64,000 nt of DNA. It comes from Dysosmobacter welbionis. GTDB taxonomy: Bacteria; Bacillota; Clostridia; Oscillospirales; Oscillospiraceae. Both the position numbers and the translations under genes were made by a program. Where the stretch lies: assembly GCF_005121165.3 (NCBI RefSeq), contig NZ_CP034413.3, positions 2,542,001 to 2,606,000 on the forward strand. The letters run 5' to 3'. Below are positions 16,086-25,322 of the stretch, one piece after another. Every line of letters begins with the position of its first letter. Position 1 is the stretch's first letter. The notes beneath the pieces are model-generated. The model ran no database searches and was not told the origin of the DNA. It worked only from the letters and a program-made list of their open reading frames with translations.

Positions 16086-16389
16086 ATGGTCACCTGGAAG
16101 AAGTGGGCGGCCCGCGGAGTCTGATGTGTGGGTTTGTTCGGCGGGATGATCGCGGCTGGAACCGGCCTGTGGCCCCTGGGACCCATTGGATCAGCAGCAG
16201 TGATGATGGTGTTGGGGGCTGGTCCTGTGGAGCAGGCGATATCAGCGGTGTTTGTGTGCCCCTCCTGCGGCGCAGAGTTATCGGGACAGGACTTCCGATC
16301 ATCCAGGTGGAGTCCGGATGGGACTGATGCATTGCCGCAGTTGTGGAGCGATGCTTCCCGTAGAGGAATGCCGCAGAAAAGAGCTATAA
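16086..16389 (+). pseudogene. Disrupted small membrane/zinc-ribbon protein gene
   Basis: A strong promoter and AAGGAG (16072-16077) lead to ATG 16086, but the frame meets TGA at 16122-16124 after 12 codons. The same frame continues behind it with a hydrophobic helix (GLFGGMIAAGTGLWPLG) and a first zinc knuckle, FVCPSCGA. The C-terminal knuckle MHCRSCGAMLPVEEC lies in another frame and ends at TAA 16387-16389. Two single-base deletions (near 16276 and 16324) would join the pieces into a ~100-residue protein with four ribbon cysteines. The in-frame TGA remains unexplained unless translation starts at GTG 16128, which has GGAG at 16116-16119. I do not recognise the family. Confidence 0.45.
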
Positions 16390-16390
16390 A

Positions 16391-16419
16391 AAAGAGCCCG
16401 GAATCCCGGGCACTTTTTT
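16391..16419 (+). terminator. Intrinsic terminator
   Basis: GCCCGG/CCGGGC stem (16396-16411) followed by six T, after the disrupted zinc-ribbon gene. Confidence 0.75.
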
Positions 16420-16446
16420 GTAACAAAACTACTGCCCATGCGTCCT
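16419..16446 (+). promoter_or_regulatory. Candidate autoregulated ECF promoter
   Basis: TGTAAC (16419-16424), exactly 16 bases, CGTCCT (16441-16446), 23 bases before the sigma-factor GTG. TGTAAC-N16-CGTC is a recurrent ECF promoter pattern. Confidence 0.5.
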
Positions 16447-16468
16447 ATGGCAGAGAGGAGGGGAGGCC

Positions 16469-16951
16469 GTGCCGGATTTTGAGGAGATCTATCAGACGTA
16501 TTTCGCCGACGTGTACCGCTACATCCTGGCCCTCAGCCGGGACGCCCACACGGCGGAGGAGGTGACCCAGGAGACCTTCTTCCGGGCATTGGCCTCCATC
16601 GACCAGTTCCGGGGGGACTGCCAGCTGCGGGTGTGGCTGTGCCAGATCGCCCGGAACCAGTACCTCTCGCTGTGCCGGGAGCGAAAGCACCGGGGAGAGC
16701 TGGAGCAGGAGCCGGGGGACGACGGGCTGGAGTGCGACTTTGCGGACCGGGACGCCGCCAAGCGGCTCCACCGGCTGCTCCATGACCTGCCGGAACCCTA
16801 CAAGGAGGTGTTCTCCCTGCGGACCTTCGGGGAGCTGCCCTTTGCCCAGATCGGGGAGCTCTTCGGCAAGACGGAGTCCTGGGTCCGGGTCACCTACTTC
16901 CGGGCCCGCCAGAAATTGAAGGAGGGATTTGATGGACCAGCTGGACCATGA
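16469..16951 (+). CDS. ECF-type RNA polymerase sigma factor
   Basis: A 160-residue group IV sigma factor. Region 2 shows DAHTAEEVTQETFFRALASI and the RVWLCQIARNQY helix; region 4 shows LPEPYKEVFSLRTFGELPFAQIGELFG and ESWVRVTYFRARQKL. The start is GTG 16469, preceded by GAGGGGAGG. The 3' end overlaps the zinc-finger anti-sigma gene by 20 bases, so the pair is translationally linked. The TGTAAC-N16-CGTC motif just upstream suggests self-activation. It is followed by the anti-sigma gene and a third membrane protein in one operon. Confidence 0.9.
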   Translation: MPDFEEIYQTYFADVYRYILALSRDAHTAEEVTQETFFRALASIDQFRGDCQLRVWLCQIARNQYLSLCRERKHRGELEQEPGDDGLECDFADRDAAKRLHRLLHDLPEPYKEVFSLRTFGELPFAQIGELFGKTESWVRVTYFRARQKLKEGFDGPAGP

Positions 16952-17639
16952 TATCGTACAGGACCTGCTGCCCCTGTACCACGACGGCGTCTGCTCGGAC
17001 AAGAGCCGGGCGGCGGTGGAAGAACATCTGAAGACCTGTGAGGACTGCCGGGCCGCCCTAACGGCTATGGACGCGCCCCTGCCGGAGGTGGAAAAGGCCG
17101 CCGATGACGCGGCGGTAGCAGTGAAAAAAATATCCGGTGAGTGGAAGAGGGGCAAGCGCCGGGCCCATATCATTGGCGTGATTGTTGCCGTGGTGGTATG
17201 CGCGGCCGCCGCAGTGGGGATTTGGACCCTCACTACATGGACGTGCATCCCCATGGATGGCGGGGACTATACGCTGGATGTTTACCGGCTGAGGAGCGGA
17301 GGCGTGGGGGTCCACTGGGATTTTCGGGAGGGCCGGGAGACCTGGTATGCCCTGACATTCCGGGAGGAGGCGGACGGACTTCACTACTATCTGGAGCGGC
17401 CCATTCTCCGGGTGGAGTTGTTTGACTTTGACAGCAACTATAACCGGGGCGGGGACGCCATGTTTGAAAGCTGGTCGGATGATGCCATGGAGACCGAAGC
17501 GATCTACTTCGGCTTGGGTGAGGATGCCGTCTTGCTGTGGAAAGAGGGCGAGGAAGTGGACTTGCCCGCCGCCACCGCCGCCCAGGAGGAGATGTGGGCG
17601 ATTGCGGAACTGCCACCGCAGGAGGTGCCGCAGGAATGA
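16932..17639 (+). CDS. Membrane anti-sigma factor with zf-HC2 domain
   Basis: A 235-residue single-pass membrane protein. The cytoplasmic N terminus has the zinc-binding anti-sigma (zf-HC2) motif HxxxCxxC in VEEHLKTCEDCRAAL; one hydrophobic helix (about residues 77-99, AHIIGVIVAVVVCAAAAVGIW) follows, then an external domain rich in acidic residues. It is expected to hold the upstream sigma factor inactive until an envelope signal arrives. ATG 16932 lies after GGAGGG within the end of the sigma gene; a TTG one codon earlier is an alternative. It overlaps the next gene by ATGA. Confidence 0.85.
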   Translation: MDQLDHDIVQDLLPLYHDGVCSDKSRAAVEEHLKTCEDCRAALTAMDAPLPEVEKAADDAAVAVKKISGEWKRGKRRAHIIGVIVAVVVCAAAAVGIWTLTTWTCIPMDGGDYTLDVYRLRSGGVGVHWDFREGRETWYALTFREEADGLHYYLERPILRVELFDFDSNYNRGGDAMFESWSDDAMETEAIYFGLGEDAVLLWKEGEEVDLPAATAAQEEMWAIAELPPQEVPQE

Positions 17640-18211
17640 GAAAAGATGTCATTCCAGTGGAAGATGCACAGGGCGGGCCGCGCAGCCCGCGGCGTTTCCT
17701 CCGTCTTCTGGCCCTGCTCCTCGCCGCCTTCGCCCTGCTCTCCGCTGTGTGGTATTTCACAGCCTACCGGCCCTATGATGTTTACATGGAGGCCCTGCGG
17801 GCCCAGCCCGGGTGGCGGGAGGCTCCGGCCCTCCCGGGGTGCGGCACGGATGGGGAGGGTTACAACTGTAATGTGGCCCGGCCTGGATTTCTCCATTGGA
17901 CGGGGAATCTGGGGATTGGCATGCCGAACCTGACGCTGGAAAACGGGGAGGAGGTGGGCTTCACAGATTCCCTCCTGATCTGGCCCCGGATGACCGGCGA
18001 GCCGGAACTGGGCGTCCTTCTCTTTGAGTATGACTTTCAGGAGGACGGCGTCACCTGTGCCGGCCACCAGCTCTACATTACGGCGGCGGGAGAGTACCGC
18101 CCCTATGGAGATGCGGCGGAGGACGCGGCCAATGCGCAGCTGCTGGCGGAGCACCAGGAGAACGTGGAGACGTTGCTGTCCCGGGCCCGGGAGATCTGGG
18201 GCCTGCCGTGA
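17636..18211 (+). CDS. Hypothetical single-pass membrane protein of the sigma operon
   Basis: A 191-residue protein I do not recognise. A basic N-terminal stretch (RSPRRFLR) precedes one hydrophobic helix (~22-44), then an external domain with two cysteines (GCGTDGEGYNC), which could form a disulfide. ATG 17636 overlaps the anti-sigma stop (ATGA) with GGAGG upstream, so it is translationally coupled and probably part of the same envelope response. It may be a sensor or a target of the sigma factor. Confidence 0.7.
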   Translation: MRKDVIPVEDAQGGPRSPRRFLRLLALLLAAFALLSAVWYFTAYRPYDVYMEALRAQPGWREAPALPGCGTDGEGYNCNVARPGFLHWTGNLGIGMPNLTLENGEEVGFTDSLLIWPRMTGEPELGVLLFEYDFQEDGVTCAGHQLYITAAGEYRPYGDAAEDAANAQLLAEHQENVETLLSRAREIWGLP

Positions 18212-18228
18212 CTCACAGGCCATGGAGC

Positions 18229-18266
18229 AAAAACCAGGCGGCCCGCCGGGATCTCCCGGCGGGCCG
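18229..18266. terminator. Terminator between convergent genes
   Basis: A 13-bp G/C stem (18238-18266). The T tract is on the leftward side (18229-18233), so it mainly ends the thyA-dfrA transcript. Confidence 0.7.
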
Positions 18267-18270
18267 CTGC

Positions 18271-18774
18271 TCAATCGCACAGCTTCGTATTCACATAGTC
18301 ATAGAACCGATAGGTGAGCCCGTTCTCCGTCACCGGCTCGCTGACGGCTCTTACAGTCCAGCCGGGCAGCTTGTCCAGATTGGGAAAGAAGGAGTCCGCG
18401 CCCTCCGCGGCGGCGTCCACCCGGGTCACGTAAGCCCGTGCACATTGGGAGAGCAGAGCGGCGTAGATGCTGCCGCCGCCGATGACCCACAGCTGGTCCG
18501 GCGGGGTACCGGCTGTGGCCTCCCGCATGGCCGCCAGACTGGAGACGGTCTCCGCTCCCTCCCGGGAAAAGTCCGGGCAGTGGGTGATGACGATGTTCCG
18601 CCGCTTGGGCAGGGGCCGCCCGCCGGGAAAGGAGTCCAGCGTCCGGCGGCCCAGGATGACCGTGCCCCCCAGGGTGAGGGAGCGAAAGCGCTTCATGTCC
18701 GTAGGCAGGGAGAAGAGCAGATCATTGTCCCGGCCGATGGCCCAGTTTTGATCGACGACGACGATGGCATTCAC
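18271..18774 (-). CDS. dfrA: Dihydrofolate reductase
   Basis: A 167-residue DHFR that reduces dihydrofolate with NADPH, regenerating tetrahydrofolate after ThyA. Motifs: the start MNAIVVVDQNWAIGRDNDLLF, LPTDMKRFRSLTLGGTVILGRRTLDSF, and the NADPH-binding VIGGGSIYAALL. The GTG start at 18774 has GAGGAGG 8 bases upstream. In this sequence the frame is continuous with thyA, giving an apparent 448-residue ThyA-DHFR fusion, but this is caused by one missing base in thyA: the true thyA stop lies at 18788-18790, just before the dfrA ribosome-binding site. Overlap order thyA-dfrA is common in Bacillota. Confidence 0.88.
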   Translation of the reverse strand: MNAIVVVDQNWAIGRDNDLLFSLPTDMKRFRSLTLGGTVILGRRTLDSFPGGRPLPKRRNIVITHCPDFSREGAETVSSLAAMREATAGTPPDQLWVIGGGSIYAALLSQCARAYVTRVDAAAEGADSFFPNLDKLPGWTVRAVSEPVTENGLTYRFYDYVNTKLCD

Positions 18775-18787
18775 AGCGCAGGCCTCC

Positions 18788-19617
18788 TCAAATAGCGATG
18801 GGGATCTGGTCCTCGAAGGGGCGGGGATGTAGTCCTCCAGGGAGAAGCTGTCCCGGGTAAAGGCGTAGAAGTCCGTCACGGACGGGTCCATCCGGAACAC
18901 CGGCGCCGGGGACGGCGTCTGGGCCAGCATCTTTTCAATGATGGGCACATGGCGGTCGTAGATATGGGCGTCCGCGATCACGTGGACCAGTTCGCCGGGC
19001 ACCAGGCCGCTGACCTGGGCCAGCATGTGGACCAGCACCGCGTACTGCACTACATTCCAGTTGTTGGCGGCCAGCATGTCCTGGCTCCGCTGGTTCAAAA
19101 TGGCGTTGAGGACATTCCCGGAGACGTTGAAGGTCATGGACCAGGCGCAGGGGTACAGATTCATCTCATGGAGATCCTGGTGGTTGTAGAGACTGGTGAG
19201 GATGCGGCGGGAGGCGGGGTTGTGCTTCAGGTCGTACAGCACCCGGTCCACCTGGTCCATCTCCCCTTCGGGATACTGGTGCTTGATGGAGAGCTGATAG
19301 CCATAGGCCTTGCCGATGGAGCCGTCCGGATCCGCCCACTCATCCCAGATGTGGCCGTTCAGGTCGTGGATGTTGTTGGACTTCTTCTGCCAGATCCACA
19401 GCAGTTCGTCCACCGCGGTCTTCCAGTAGGTCCGGCGGAGGGTCAGGATGGGGAACTCCTCCTGAAGGTCATAGCGGTTGACGATCCCGAATTTTTTCAC
19501 AGTGTGGGCGGGAGTACCGTCCTCCCAATGGGGACGGACGGGCAGGTCTGTGTCCCAGACCCCGTGGTCCAGAATGTCCCGGCAGTTTTGCAGAAAGAGC
19601 GCATCGGCACGGCTCAT
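18788..19617 (-). CDS. thyA: Thymidylate synthase ThyA (one-base frameshift near its 3' end)
   Basis: Makes dTMP from dUMP with methylene-tetrahydrofolate. Catalytic Cys157 lies in NLYPCAWSMTF; RRTYWKTAVDELLWI, NQRSQDMLAANNWN and HVIADAHIYDRH are conserved. The last codons need one extra base near 18823-18826 (four G; five needed), after which the protein ends PRPFEDQIPIAI and stops at TGA 18790-18788. Restored length is 276 residues, normal for ThyA. ATG 19617 is preceded by GAGGAGG-type sequence and a sigma-A promoter (19651-19679). dfrA follows directly, completing the folate cycle. Confidence 0.88.
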
Positions 19618-19650
19618 GGGGGTCCCTCCTCAGCGTTGGGTATTTTTTTC

Positions 19651-19679
19651 AGTATAGCAAATCCGGGAGAAAAACACAA
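19651..19679 (-). promoter_or_regulatory. Promoter of thyA-dfrA
   Basis: Leftward TTGTGT (19679-19674), 17 bases, TATACT (19656-19651). Confidence 0.6.
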
Positions 19680-19731
19680 TCGGCAGATGAAGCCCCGGCC
19701 GCCAAATTGGGGGCGTCTTTTCCTGTGCCTG

Positions 19732-19760
19732 TTGTGAAAATCGGCTATGTGTGGTAGAAT
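19732..19760 (+). promoter_or_regulatory. Promoter of the AraC-family gene
   Basis: TTGTGA (19732-19737), 17 bases, TAGAAT (19755-19760), 100 bases before the ATG. Confidence 0.5.
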
Positions 19761-19859
19761 ACCTGCAAAACGGGCCCTGCCTCATCGGGCGCGGCGCCCG
19801 GTTCCACGGCCGAAGAGTGACCCGGCGGATGCTCCGGCGGGCGGAAAAGGAGGCGGGAG

Positions 19860-20707
19860 ATGCCGGACCGGAAGGAGATCAACAAGCGGGGCTATCTAAA
19901 GGAGGACTTCCGGCTGTTCCACCTGAAGGACAGCCGGGCCCAGAAGGTGGACTATCACTACCACGCCTTTGACAAGCTGATCCTTCTCCTGGGGGAAAGG
20001 TCACCTATGTGGTGGAGGGCGTCACCTACTTCCTTCAGCCCTGGGACCTGCTGCTGGTGGGACACGACCTGATCCACCGGCCCATCATCGACCCGGCGGA
20101 GCCCTATGAGCGGGTGGTGATCTGGCTGGGACGGGAGTGGCTGGAGCGGCGCAGCGACCCCGGCGAGGCGCTGGACACCTGCTTCGACACCACCCGGGAG
20201 CGGGGGTTCCACCTGCTGCGCTTCGACGCAGAGCGGCGGCTCCACTATATGCAGCGCATCCAGCAGCTGGAGGAGGCCCTGCGGGACCGGAGCTTCGGCG
20301 CCGCCCGCATGGCGGATACCCTCTGCCAGCAGATGCTGATCGACGTGAACCGGGATGTGCTGCGCTCCCGCACCGCCCAGGAGGAGCGGGACAGCTACCG
20401 GGTGGACCCCAAGATGGAGGAGGTGCTCCGGTACATTCTGGACCATCTGGGAGAGGAGCTGACGGTGGAGTCCCTCTCCAAGCGGTTTTTCATCAGCCGG
20501 TACTATCTGATGCACCGGTTCAAGGCCGTCACCGGCTACACGGTCCACCAGTACATCAGCCAGAAGCGGCTGCTGCGGGCCGGGGAGCTGATCCGCGCCG
20601 GCGTGCCGGTGATGAAGGCGGCGGAGCAGGCCGGATTTGAGGAGTATTCCACCTTCCTGCGGGCCTTCCGCGGCACCTTCCACATGAGTCCCCGGGAGTT
20701 CCGGTGA
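19860..20707 (+). CDS. AraC-family transcriptional regulator (one-base frameshift)
   Basis: An N-terminal cupin-type sensing domain (HYHAFDKLILLL, then VVEGVTYFLQPWDLLLVGHDLIHRP) and a C-terminal double helix-turn-helix (ELTVESLSKRFFISRYYLMHRFK and KAAEQAGFEEYSTFLRAFR). The frame breaks at the G run 19991-19995: five G are present, six are needed to read LLLGGKVTYVVEG. Restored length is 282 residues, normal for AraC proteins. ATG 19860 has AAGGAGG at 19846-19852. Ligand unknown; the convergent iron-type alcohol dehydrogenase downstream is a possible but unproven target. Confidence 0.82.
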
Positions 20708-20721
20708 CGAGGATACGGCAA

Positions 20722-20755
20722 AAGCCCGCCCGGGGATCGCTCCCCGGGCGGGCTT
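20722..20755. terminator. Bidirectional terminator
   Basis: A 15-bp perfect stem (20722-20736 with 20741-20755) between convergent genes. Confidence 0.75.
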
Positions 20756-20759
20756 GCTG

Positions 20760-21949
20760 TTACTGGGCCTCGCCGGCTGCCAGGCGGAGGATAGCCTCCA
20801 TGTCCGCGGGCTGGATCTTCACGAAGCCGCCGAAGGGGAAGCCGCCGGGCTTCTCCGCCCGGTGGGCCACCATGTCCGGGATGTCTTTGGCCTTGGCTCC
20901 CAGCTCGTCAAAGGTGATGGGCATCCCCAGGGAGTGGAAGAAGAGGCACAGCTTCTCGATGCCCTGGCGGGCGGTGGCCTCCGGGTCCGCAAAGTTCATC
21001 TCACAGCCGAAGACCCGCACGGCGAACTGGGCCAGCCGGACGGGATCATGGGGCAGCACGTACTCCATCCAGGCGGGCAGGATCACCGCAAGACCCGCGC
21101 CGTGGGCGCAGTCGTAGAAGGCGGAGAGCTCATGCTCGATCTGGTGGCTGGCCCAGTCCTGCTCCCGGCCCACGCCGCAGGAGTTGTTGTGGGCCAGCAT
21201 CCCTGCCCACATCAGGTCCGCCCGGGCGGCGTAGTCATTGGGATCGGCAATGGCCTTGGGGGCCGCGTCCAGCACGGTCTTCAGCAGGGCCTCGCACAGC
21301 CGGTCCGTCAGCCCCACGTCGGGAGTGTTGGTGAAGTACCGCTCCATGATGTGGGCCATCATGTCCACCGCGCCGCTGGCGGTCTGGTAGGCAGGCAGGG
21401 AACAGGTGAACCGGGGGTTCAGCACGGCGAATTTCGGGCGGATGACATCCGTCTTGGGGCAACCCCACTTCAGGTTGCCCCGCTCCTGGGTGATGACGCA
21501 GCTGTCGGACCCCTCGCTGCCGGCGGCGGAGATAGTCAGCACCACGCCCACGGGCAGCGTCTTCTCGATCTTGGCGGCGCCGGTGAAGAAATCCCAGAAA
21601 TCCCCCTTGTACAGCGCGCCGAAGCCGATGGCCTTGGCGGTGTCGATGACACTGCCGCCGCCCAGTGCCAGCAGGAAGTCCGCGCCGGTCCGCCGGACCA
21701 GGTCGATGCCCTCGTATACCTTGCCGCTGCGGGGGTTGGCCTGGACGCCGGAGAGCTCTGTAAAGGGGATGCCCGCGGCCTCCAGGGAGGCGGTGACGGC
21801 GTCATAGGCGCCGTTGCGGCGGACGGACCCGCCGCCGGTGACCAGCAGTACCCGGCTGCCGCCGAACCGGCGCACCAGCGCGCCGGTGTTTTCTCTTCTC
21901 CATCGCCGAAGGTGAAGAGGGTGGGGGAGTAGAAGGTGAAGTTGTTCAT
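20760..21949 (-). CDS. Iron-containing alcohol dehydrogenase (BdhA/YqhD-like; one-base frameshift)
   Basis: Group III (Fe-type) NAD(P)H-dependent alcohol dehydrogenase. Motifs: the NAD loop ALGGGSVIDTAKAIG, and metal ligands in the helix SGAVDMMAHIMERYF and the HGAGLAVILPAWMEYV segment. The N-terminal MNNFTFYSPTLFTFGDGEE is in another frame: at 21889-21892 four T are present and five are needed to read GEEKNTGALVRRFGG. Restored length is 396 residues, close to butanol dehydrogenases of clostridia. It probably reduces an aldehyde in fermentation; the substrate is unknown. Confidence 0.83.
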
Positions 21950-21986
21950 GGATGAAGTTCCTTTCCTTAAAAATTCAACAACATAA

Positions 21987-22469
21987 TCAGTCCCGCTTGG
22001 ATAGAAGCACCTCAAATACCAGCAGGGCCAGAGCTATCGCCAGCAGGAGAAGCCCCGCTGAGAGAACGGCCCCGCACCAGGTGCTGCGCAGAGCAGTGCC
22101 GAAGCGGCCGAAATCGGTGTACCACTGGTCTGCGGTCAGTGCATGATAGACAGCTCCGGTCAGCCCTGTCAAGGCGGCTGCTGTTCCTGCGAAGGCCAGA
22201 GGCGGAGAGATCACCCGGAGACTCCACCGCCACAGTGGAAGAGACAGGAAGTCGGACGCATCATCAGCCTTGGCATTCTCCCCCAGCAGTTCATCGGCGG
22301 AGATGCCGAAGACGCGGCACAATTGGAGAAGCTTTTCCGCATCAGGAAGGACCTCGCCGCTCTCCCAGCGGCTGACGTCCTGCGTGGAGACGCCCAGCCG
22401 CTCTGCCAGAATCTCCTGAGAGAGGTGGGCAGCCAGCCGCCTCTGGGTGATTTTTTCGCCGATGGTCAT
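21987..22469 (-). CDS. XRE-family HTH regulator with C-terminal membrane segments
   Basis: A 160-residue protein. Residues 1-60 are a Cro/CI helix-turn-helix (ITQRRLAAHLSQEILAERLG, VSRWESGEVLPDAEKLLQLCRVF). After a short linker there are two hydrophobic helices (about 82-103 and 134-155), so it is a membrane-tethered regulator, a type frequent in clostridia. ATG 22469 is preceded by AAAGGAG. It lies 37 bases upstream of the alcohol dehydrogenase gene on the same strand and may be co-transcribed with it. Confidence 0.78.
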   Translation of the reverse strand: MTIGEKITQRRLAAHLSQEILAERLGVSTQDVSRWESGEVLPDAEKLLQLCRVFGISADELLGENAKADDASDFLSLPLWRWSLRVISPPLAFAGTAAALTGLTGAVYHALTADQWYTDFGRFGTALRSTWCGAVLSAGLLLLAIALALLVFEVLLSKRD

Positions 22470-22527
22470 GGGAAAACTCCTTTCGCAAATAGCTTTCGTA
22501 TATCACTGGCCTGCCCCGGCGGACTGC

Positions 22528-23498
22528 TTAATATCCCCGGTTCCGGTCCACCAGTCCCGCCAGCGGGCGCCCGGCGGCGTAGTTCTCCAGATCGGCACAG
22601 AAGCGGGCTACGTTTTCGTCGCAGGTGTAGCCCAGGGTCATGTTGCCGGAGACGTGGGGGTGAGAATGATGTTCCGGGCGTCCCACAGAGGATCGTCCTG
22701 GGGCAGAGGCTCCGGGTCCATCACGTCCAGGGCGGCGCCTGCCAGCTTTCCGCTGTTCAGGGCCTCCGCCAGGGCCTTCTGGTCCAGAGCGGTGCCACGG
22801 CCCACGTTGATGACGCAGGCGTCGGCGGGCAGCAGGGCGATCCGCTCCCGGTTCAGGATGTGAACGGTCTCCGGCGTGCTGGGCAGGGCCATCACCAGGA
22901 TTTTTGTGCGGGGCAGCACGTCGTCCAGAGCGGAGATGGGATACACCTCGTCGAAGGCGGGGTGGGGCTTTCCGCTGCGGCTGAGACCCACGATCTTCGC
23001 GGCCCCCATGCCCCGCAGCCGGTCCGCCACATGGCGTCCGATATCCCCGGTGCCCAGGATGGTGAATTCGTTGTCCCGGATGGAGCGGACGGGCAACTGA
23101 TTGGACCAGCCGTGGCCTCGGACGATTTCGATGTACTCCGGCATCCGCCGCAGCAGCATCAGGGTCACCATCACCACATGCTCGGCGATGGTAACGCCGT
23201 AGACGTTGGAGTTGGTCAGCAGGCAGTCCGGGTTGGCGAACAGGCCAGGGTCCTTGCAGTAGAGGTCCACCCCGGCAAAGGAGCAGCAGTACCACTTCAG
23301 CGTAGCGGGAGCGGCGCGCAGAAGGTCAGCGGAATGGGCGTACAGAACCTCGCAGTGCTGGAGGCAGTCCTTCGCCTCCTCAAACTGGTCCAGGTTGAAG
23401 AAATGGGGGGTGAAGCCCGTCCGGCGGGCGGTCTCCCGGATCCGGTCCTTGTGGGCTTCCGTGAGGAATTCCTGATAGATGCAGATATTGCGATTCAT
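22528..23498 (-). CDS. D-isomer-specific 2-hydroxyacid dehydrogenase (one-base frameshift)
   Basis: NAD-dependent dehydrogenase of the D-2-hydroxyacid/phosphoglycerate family. The NAD motif is ILGTGDIGRHVADRL. Catalytic Arg lies in INVGRGTALDQKALAEAL, Glu in DVMDPEPLP, and His in LTPHVSGN. The last motif is split: at 22656-22660 five G are present and six are needed; otherwise the frame stops early after LTPTSPAT. Restored length is 323 residues. ATG 23498 overlaps the stop of the preceding oxidoreductase (ATGA), which favours it over the TTG at 23504. Substrate unknown. Confidence 0.83.
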
Positions 23499-25113
23499 AA
23501 ACAATCAGACTCCTTTTGAATGGATTGACAGAGTTGCTCGGCACAGTGCATCCCATCCGCGGCGGCGGAGAGGATGCCGCCGGCATAGCCGGCTCCCTCG
23601 CCGCAGGGGTACAGGCCCCGGAGAGAGGACTGGCAGGTCCCATCCCGTGGGATGCGCACAGGGGAGGAGGAACGGCTCTCCACCGCCGTCAGGACGGCGT
23701 CCGGATCGTCGTAGCCCCGGAGCTTCTGCCCCAGCAGGGGGAGCGCCCCGGCAATGGTATCCGCCACGAAGGGCGGCAGGCACCGGCGCAGGTCCGTCCA
23801 GGTGACGCCGGGGCGGTAGCTGGGGTGCACTCGGCCTGGGCCGACGGAGGGGCGCCCCGCCAGAAAGTCCCCCACCCGCTGGGCCGGGGCCCGGTAGTCC
23901 CCACCCCCAGAGCGTAGGCTGCAGACTCCAGCTTCCGCTGGAAGGCGATACCCGCCAGGGGATCTTCCGCCCCGCCATAGTCCTCTGGCGTCACGTTCAC
24001 CAGTAGGCCGCCATTGATATTCTCCTTGTCCCGGGCGAATTCGCTCATGCCGTTGGTGACCACCCGCTCCGCCTCAGAAGCGGCCGCCACCACCTCCCCG
24101 CCGGGGCAGACGCAGAAGGAGTAGGCCGCCCGGCCGCCGGGCAGATGGCAGGAGAGCTTGTAGGTAGACACCGGAAGCCCGGGATGCCCGGCGTACTGCC
24201 GGTATTGGGCGGCGTCGCAGTCCGCCTGCCGGTGTTCGATCCGCACCCCCACGGCGAAGGGCTTGGCCTCCATGGGCACACCCCTTTTATGGAGCATGGC
24301 GAAGGTGTCCCGGGCGGAGTGCCCTGGGCAGAGGAGCAGGTGGGAGCAGGGAAGGGTATAAACGCCCTCCGGCCCCTCCGCGGTGATGCCCCGCAGGGCG
24401 CCGTCCCGGATGTCCAGATCCGCCAGCCGGCTCTCAAACCGGATGTCCGTTCCCAGTTCCAGCAGACGGCGGCGCAGGTTTACCAGAACGGTGTGGAGAT
24501 AATCCGTGCCCACATGGGGTTTGGCATCGATCAAAATATCCTCCGGAGCGCCGCAGGATAACAACGTCTCCAGGATAAAGCGGTGGCGGGGGTCGCGTGT
24601 GCCGGTGTTCAGCTTCCCGTCCGAGAAGGCTCCTGCGCCGCCCTCGCCGAATTGGACATTGGAGGTCAGGTCCAGCTCTCCCGTGGCCCAGAACCGTTCC
24701 ACATCCGCCTTCCGCCGCTCCACCGGGCGGCCCCGCTCCAGCAGGATGGGGCGCAGCCCCGCCTGGGCCAGCACCAGGGCGGCGAAGAGCCCCGCGGGCC
24801 CGGCGCCCACCACCACGGGAGGCACCGCCGGCGCAGGCAGGGGAGACGGCGGCGTGTACGCCGGGGCCTGTGCGGCCCGGCTGATCTTCCGGCTCCTGGC
24901 TCGGCGGAGAATAGCGGACTCCTCCTTGACCGCGACCTCCACCGTGTAGACCAGGCGGACTTCTTCCCGGGCGTCCACACTGCGGCGGAGTAAGCGCAGG
25001 GAGAGAATGTCCTTCTCCCGCATCCGGAGCAGCCGGGCGGCCTCAGCGGCCAGCTCCGCCATGCCGGCCTCCGGCGGGAGCTTGATGGAATCGATTCTTA
25101 ACACCTTGTTCAA
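23495..25113 (-). CDS. FAD-dependent oxidoreductase, COG2509 type (one-base frameshift)
   Basis: A ~539-residue flavoprotein of the uncharacterised FAD-dependent dehydrogenase family (COG2509). An N-terminal domain (LRIDSIKLPPEA, REEVRLVYTVEV) is followed by the dinucleotide-binding motif VVVGAGPAGLFAALVLAQAG, then QFGEGGAGAFSDGKLNTG, and a C-terminal GLYPCGEGAGYAGGILSAAADG motif. The last part is in another frame: the run 23904-23908 has five C and needs six, giving ALGGGDYRAPAQRVGDF. The start is probably TTG 25113 after AAAGGAA; GTG 25104 is an alternative. It is translationally coupled to the hydroxyacid dehydrogenase downstream. Function is not established for the family. Confidence 0.8.
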
Positions 25114-25322
25114 AGTTCCTTTCAGATGTGTTTAAGATAAGCATACTATACTTCAGTCAAAGGTTCAAGGAAGAGCCCCTGAAAAGCTTCCGGTTTTTTC
25201 CGGAGCGCCGTCCAGGACAATTCAAAAATTGGAATCAGAAACTTCATACTTTTGACACGATCCCATGTTATCCTCTGTTCTAAACAATGGATGAGCGGGA
25301 TACATAATAGGAGGCAATCATT

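Noticed and set aside
16122-16124. In-frame TGA as selenocysteine codon
   Set aside because: No SECIS-like hairpin directly after it was evident, the surrounding sequence is a hydrophobic helix, and the gene also needs two frame corrections.
18271-19617. Bifunctional ThyA-DHFR enzyme
   Set aside because: A thyA stop, a dfrA ribosome-binding site and GTG start are preserved; a single missing base causes the fusion.
25236-25300. TTGACA at 25253 as htrA promoter
   Set aside because: No acceptable -10 at 16-18 bases; left unassigned.
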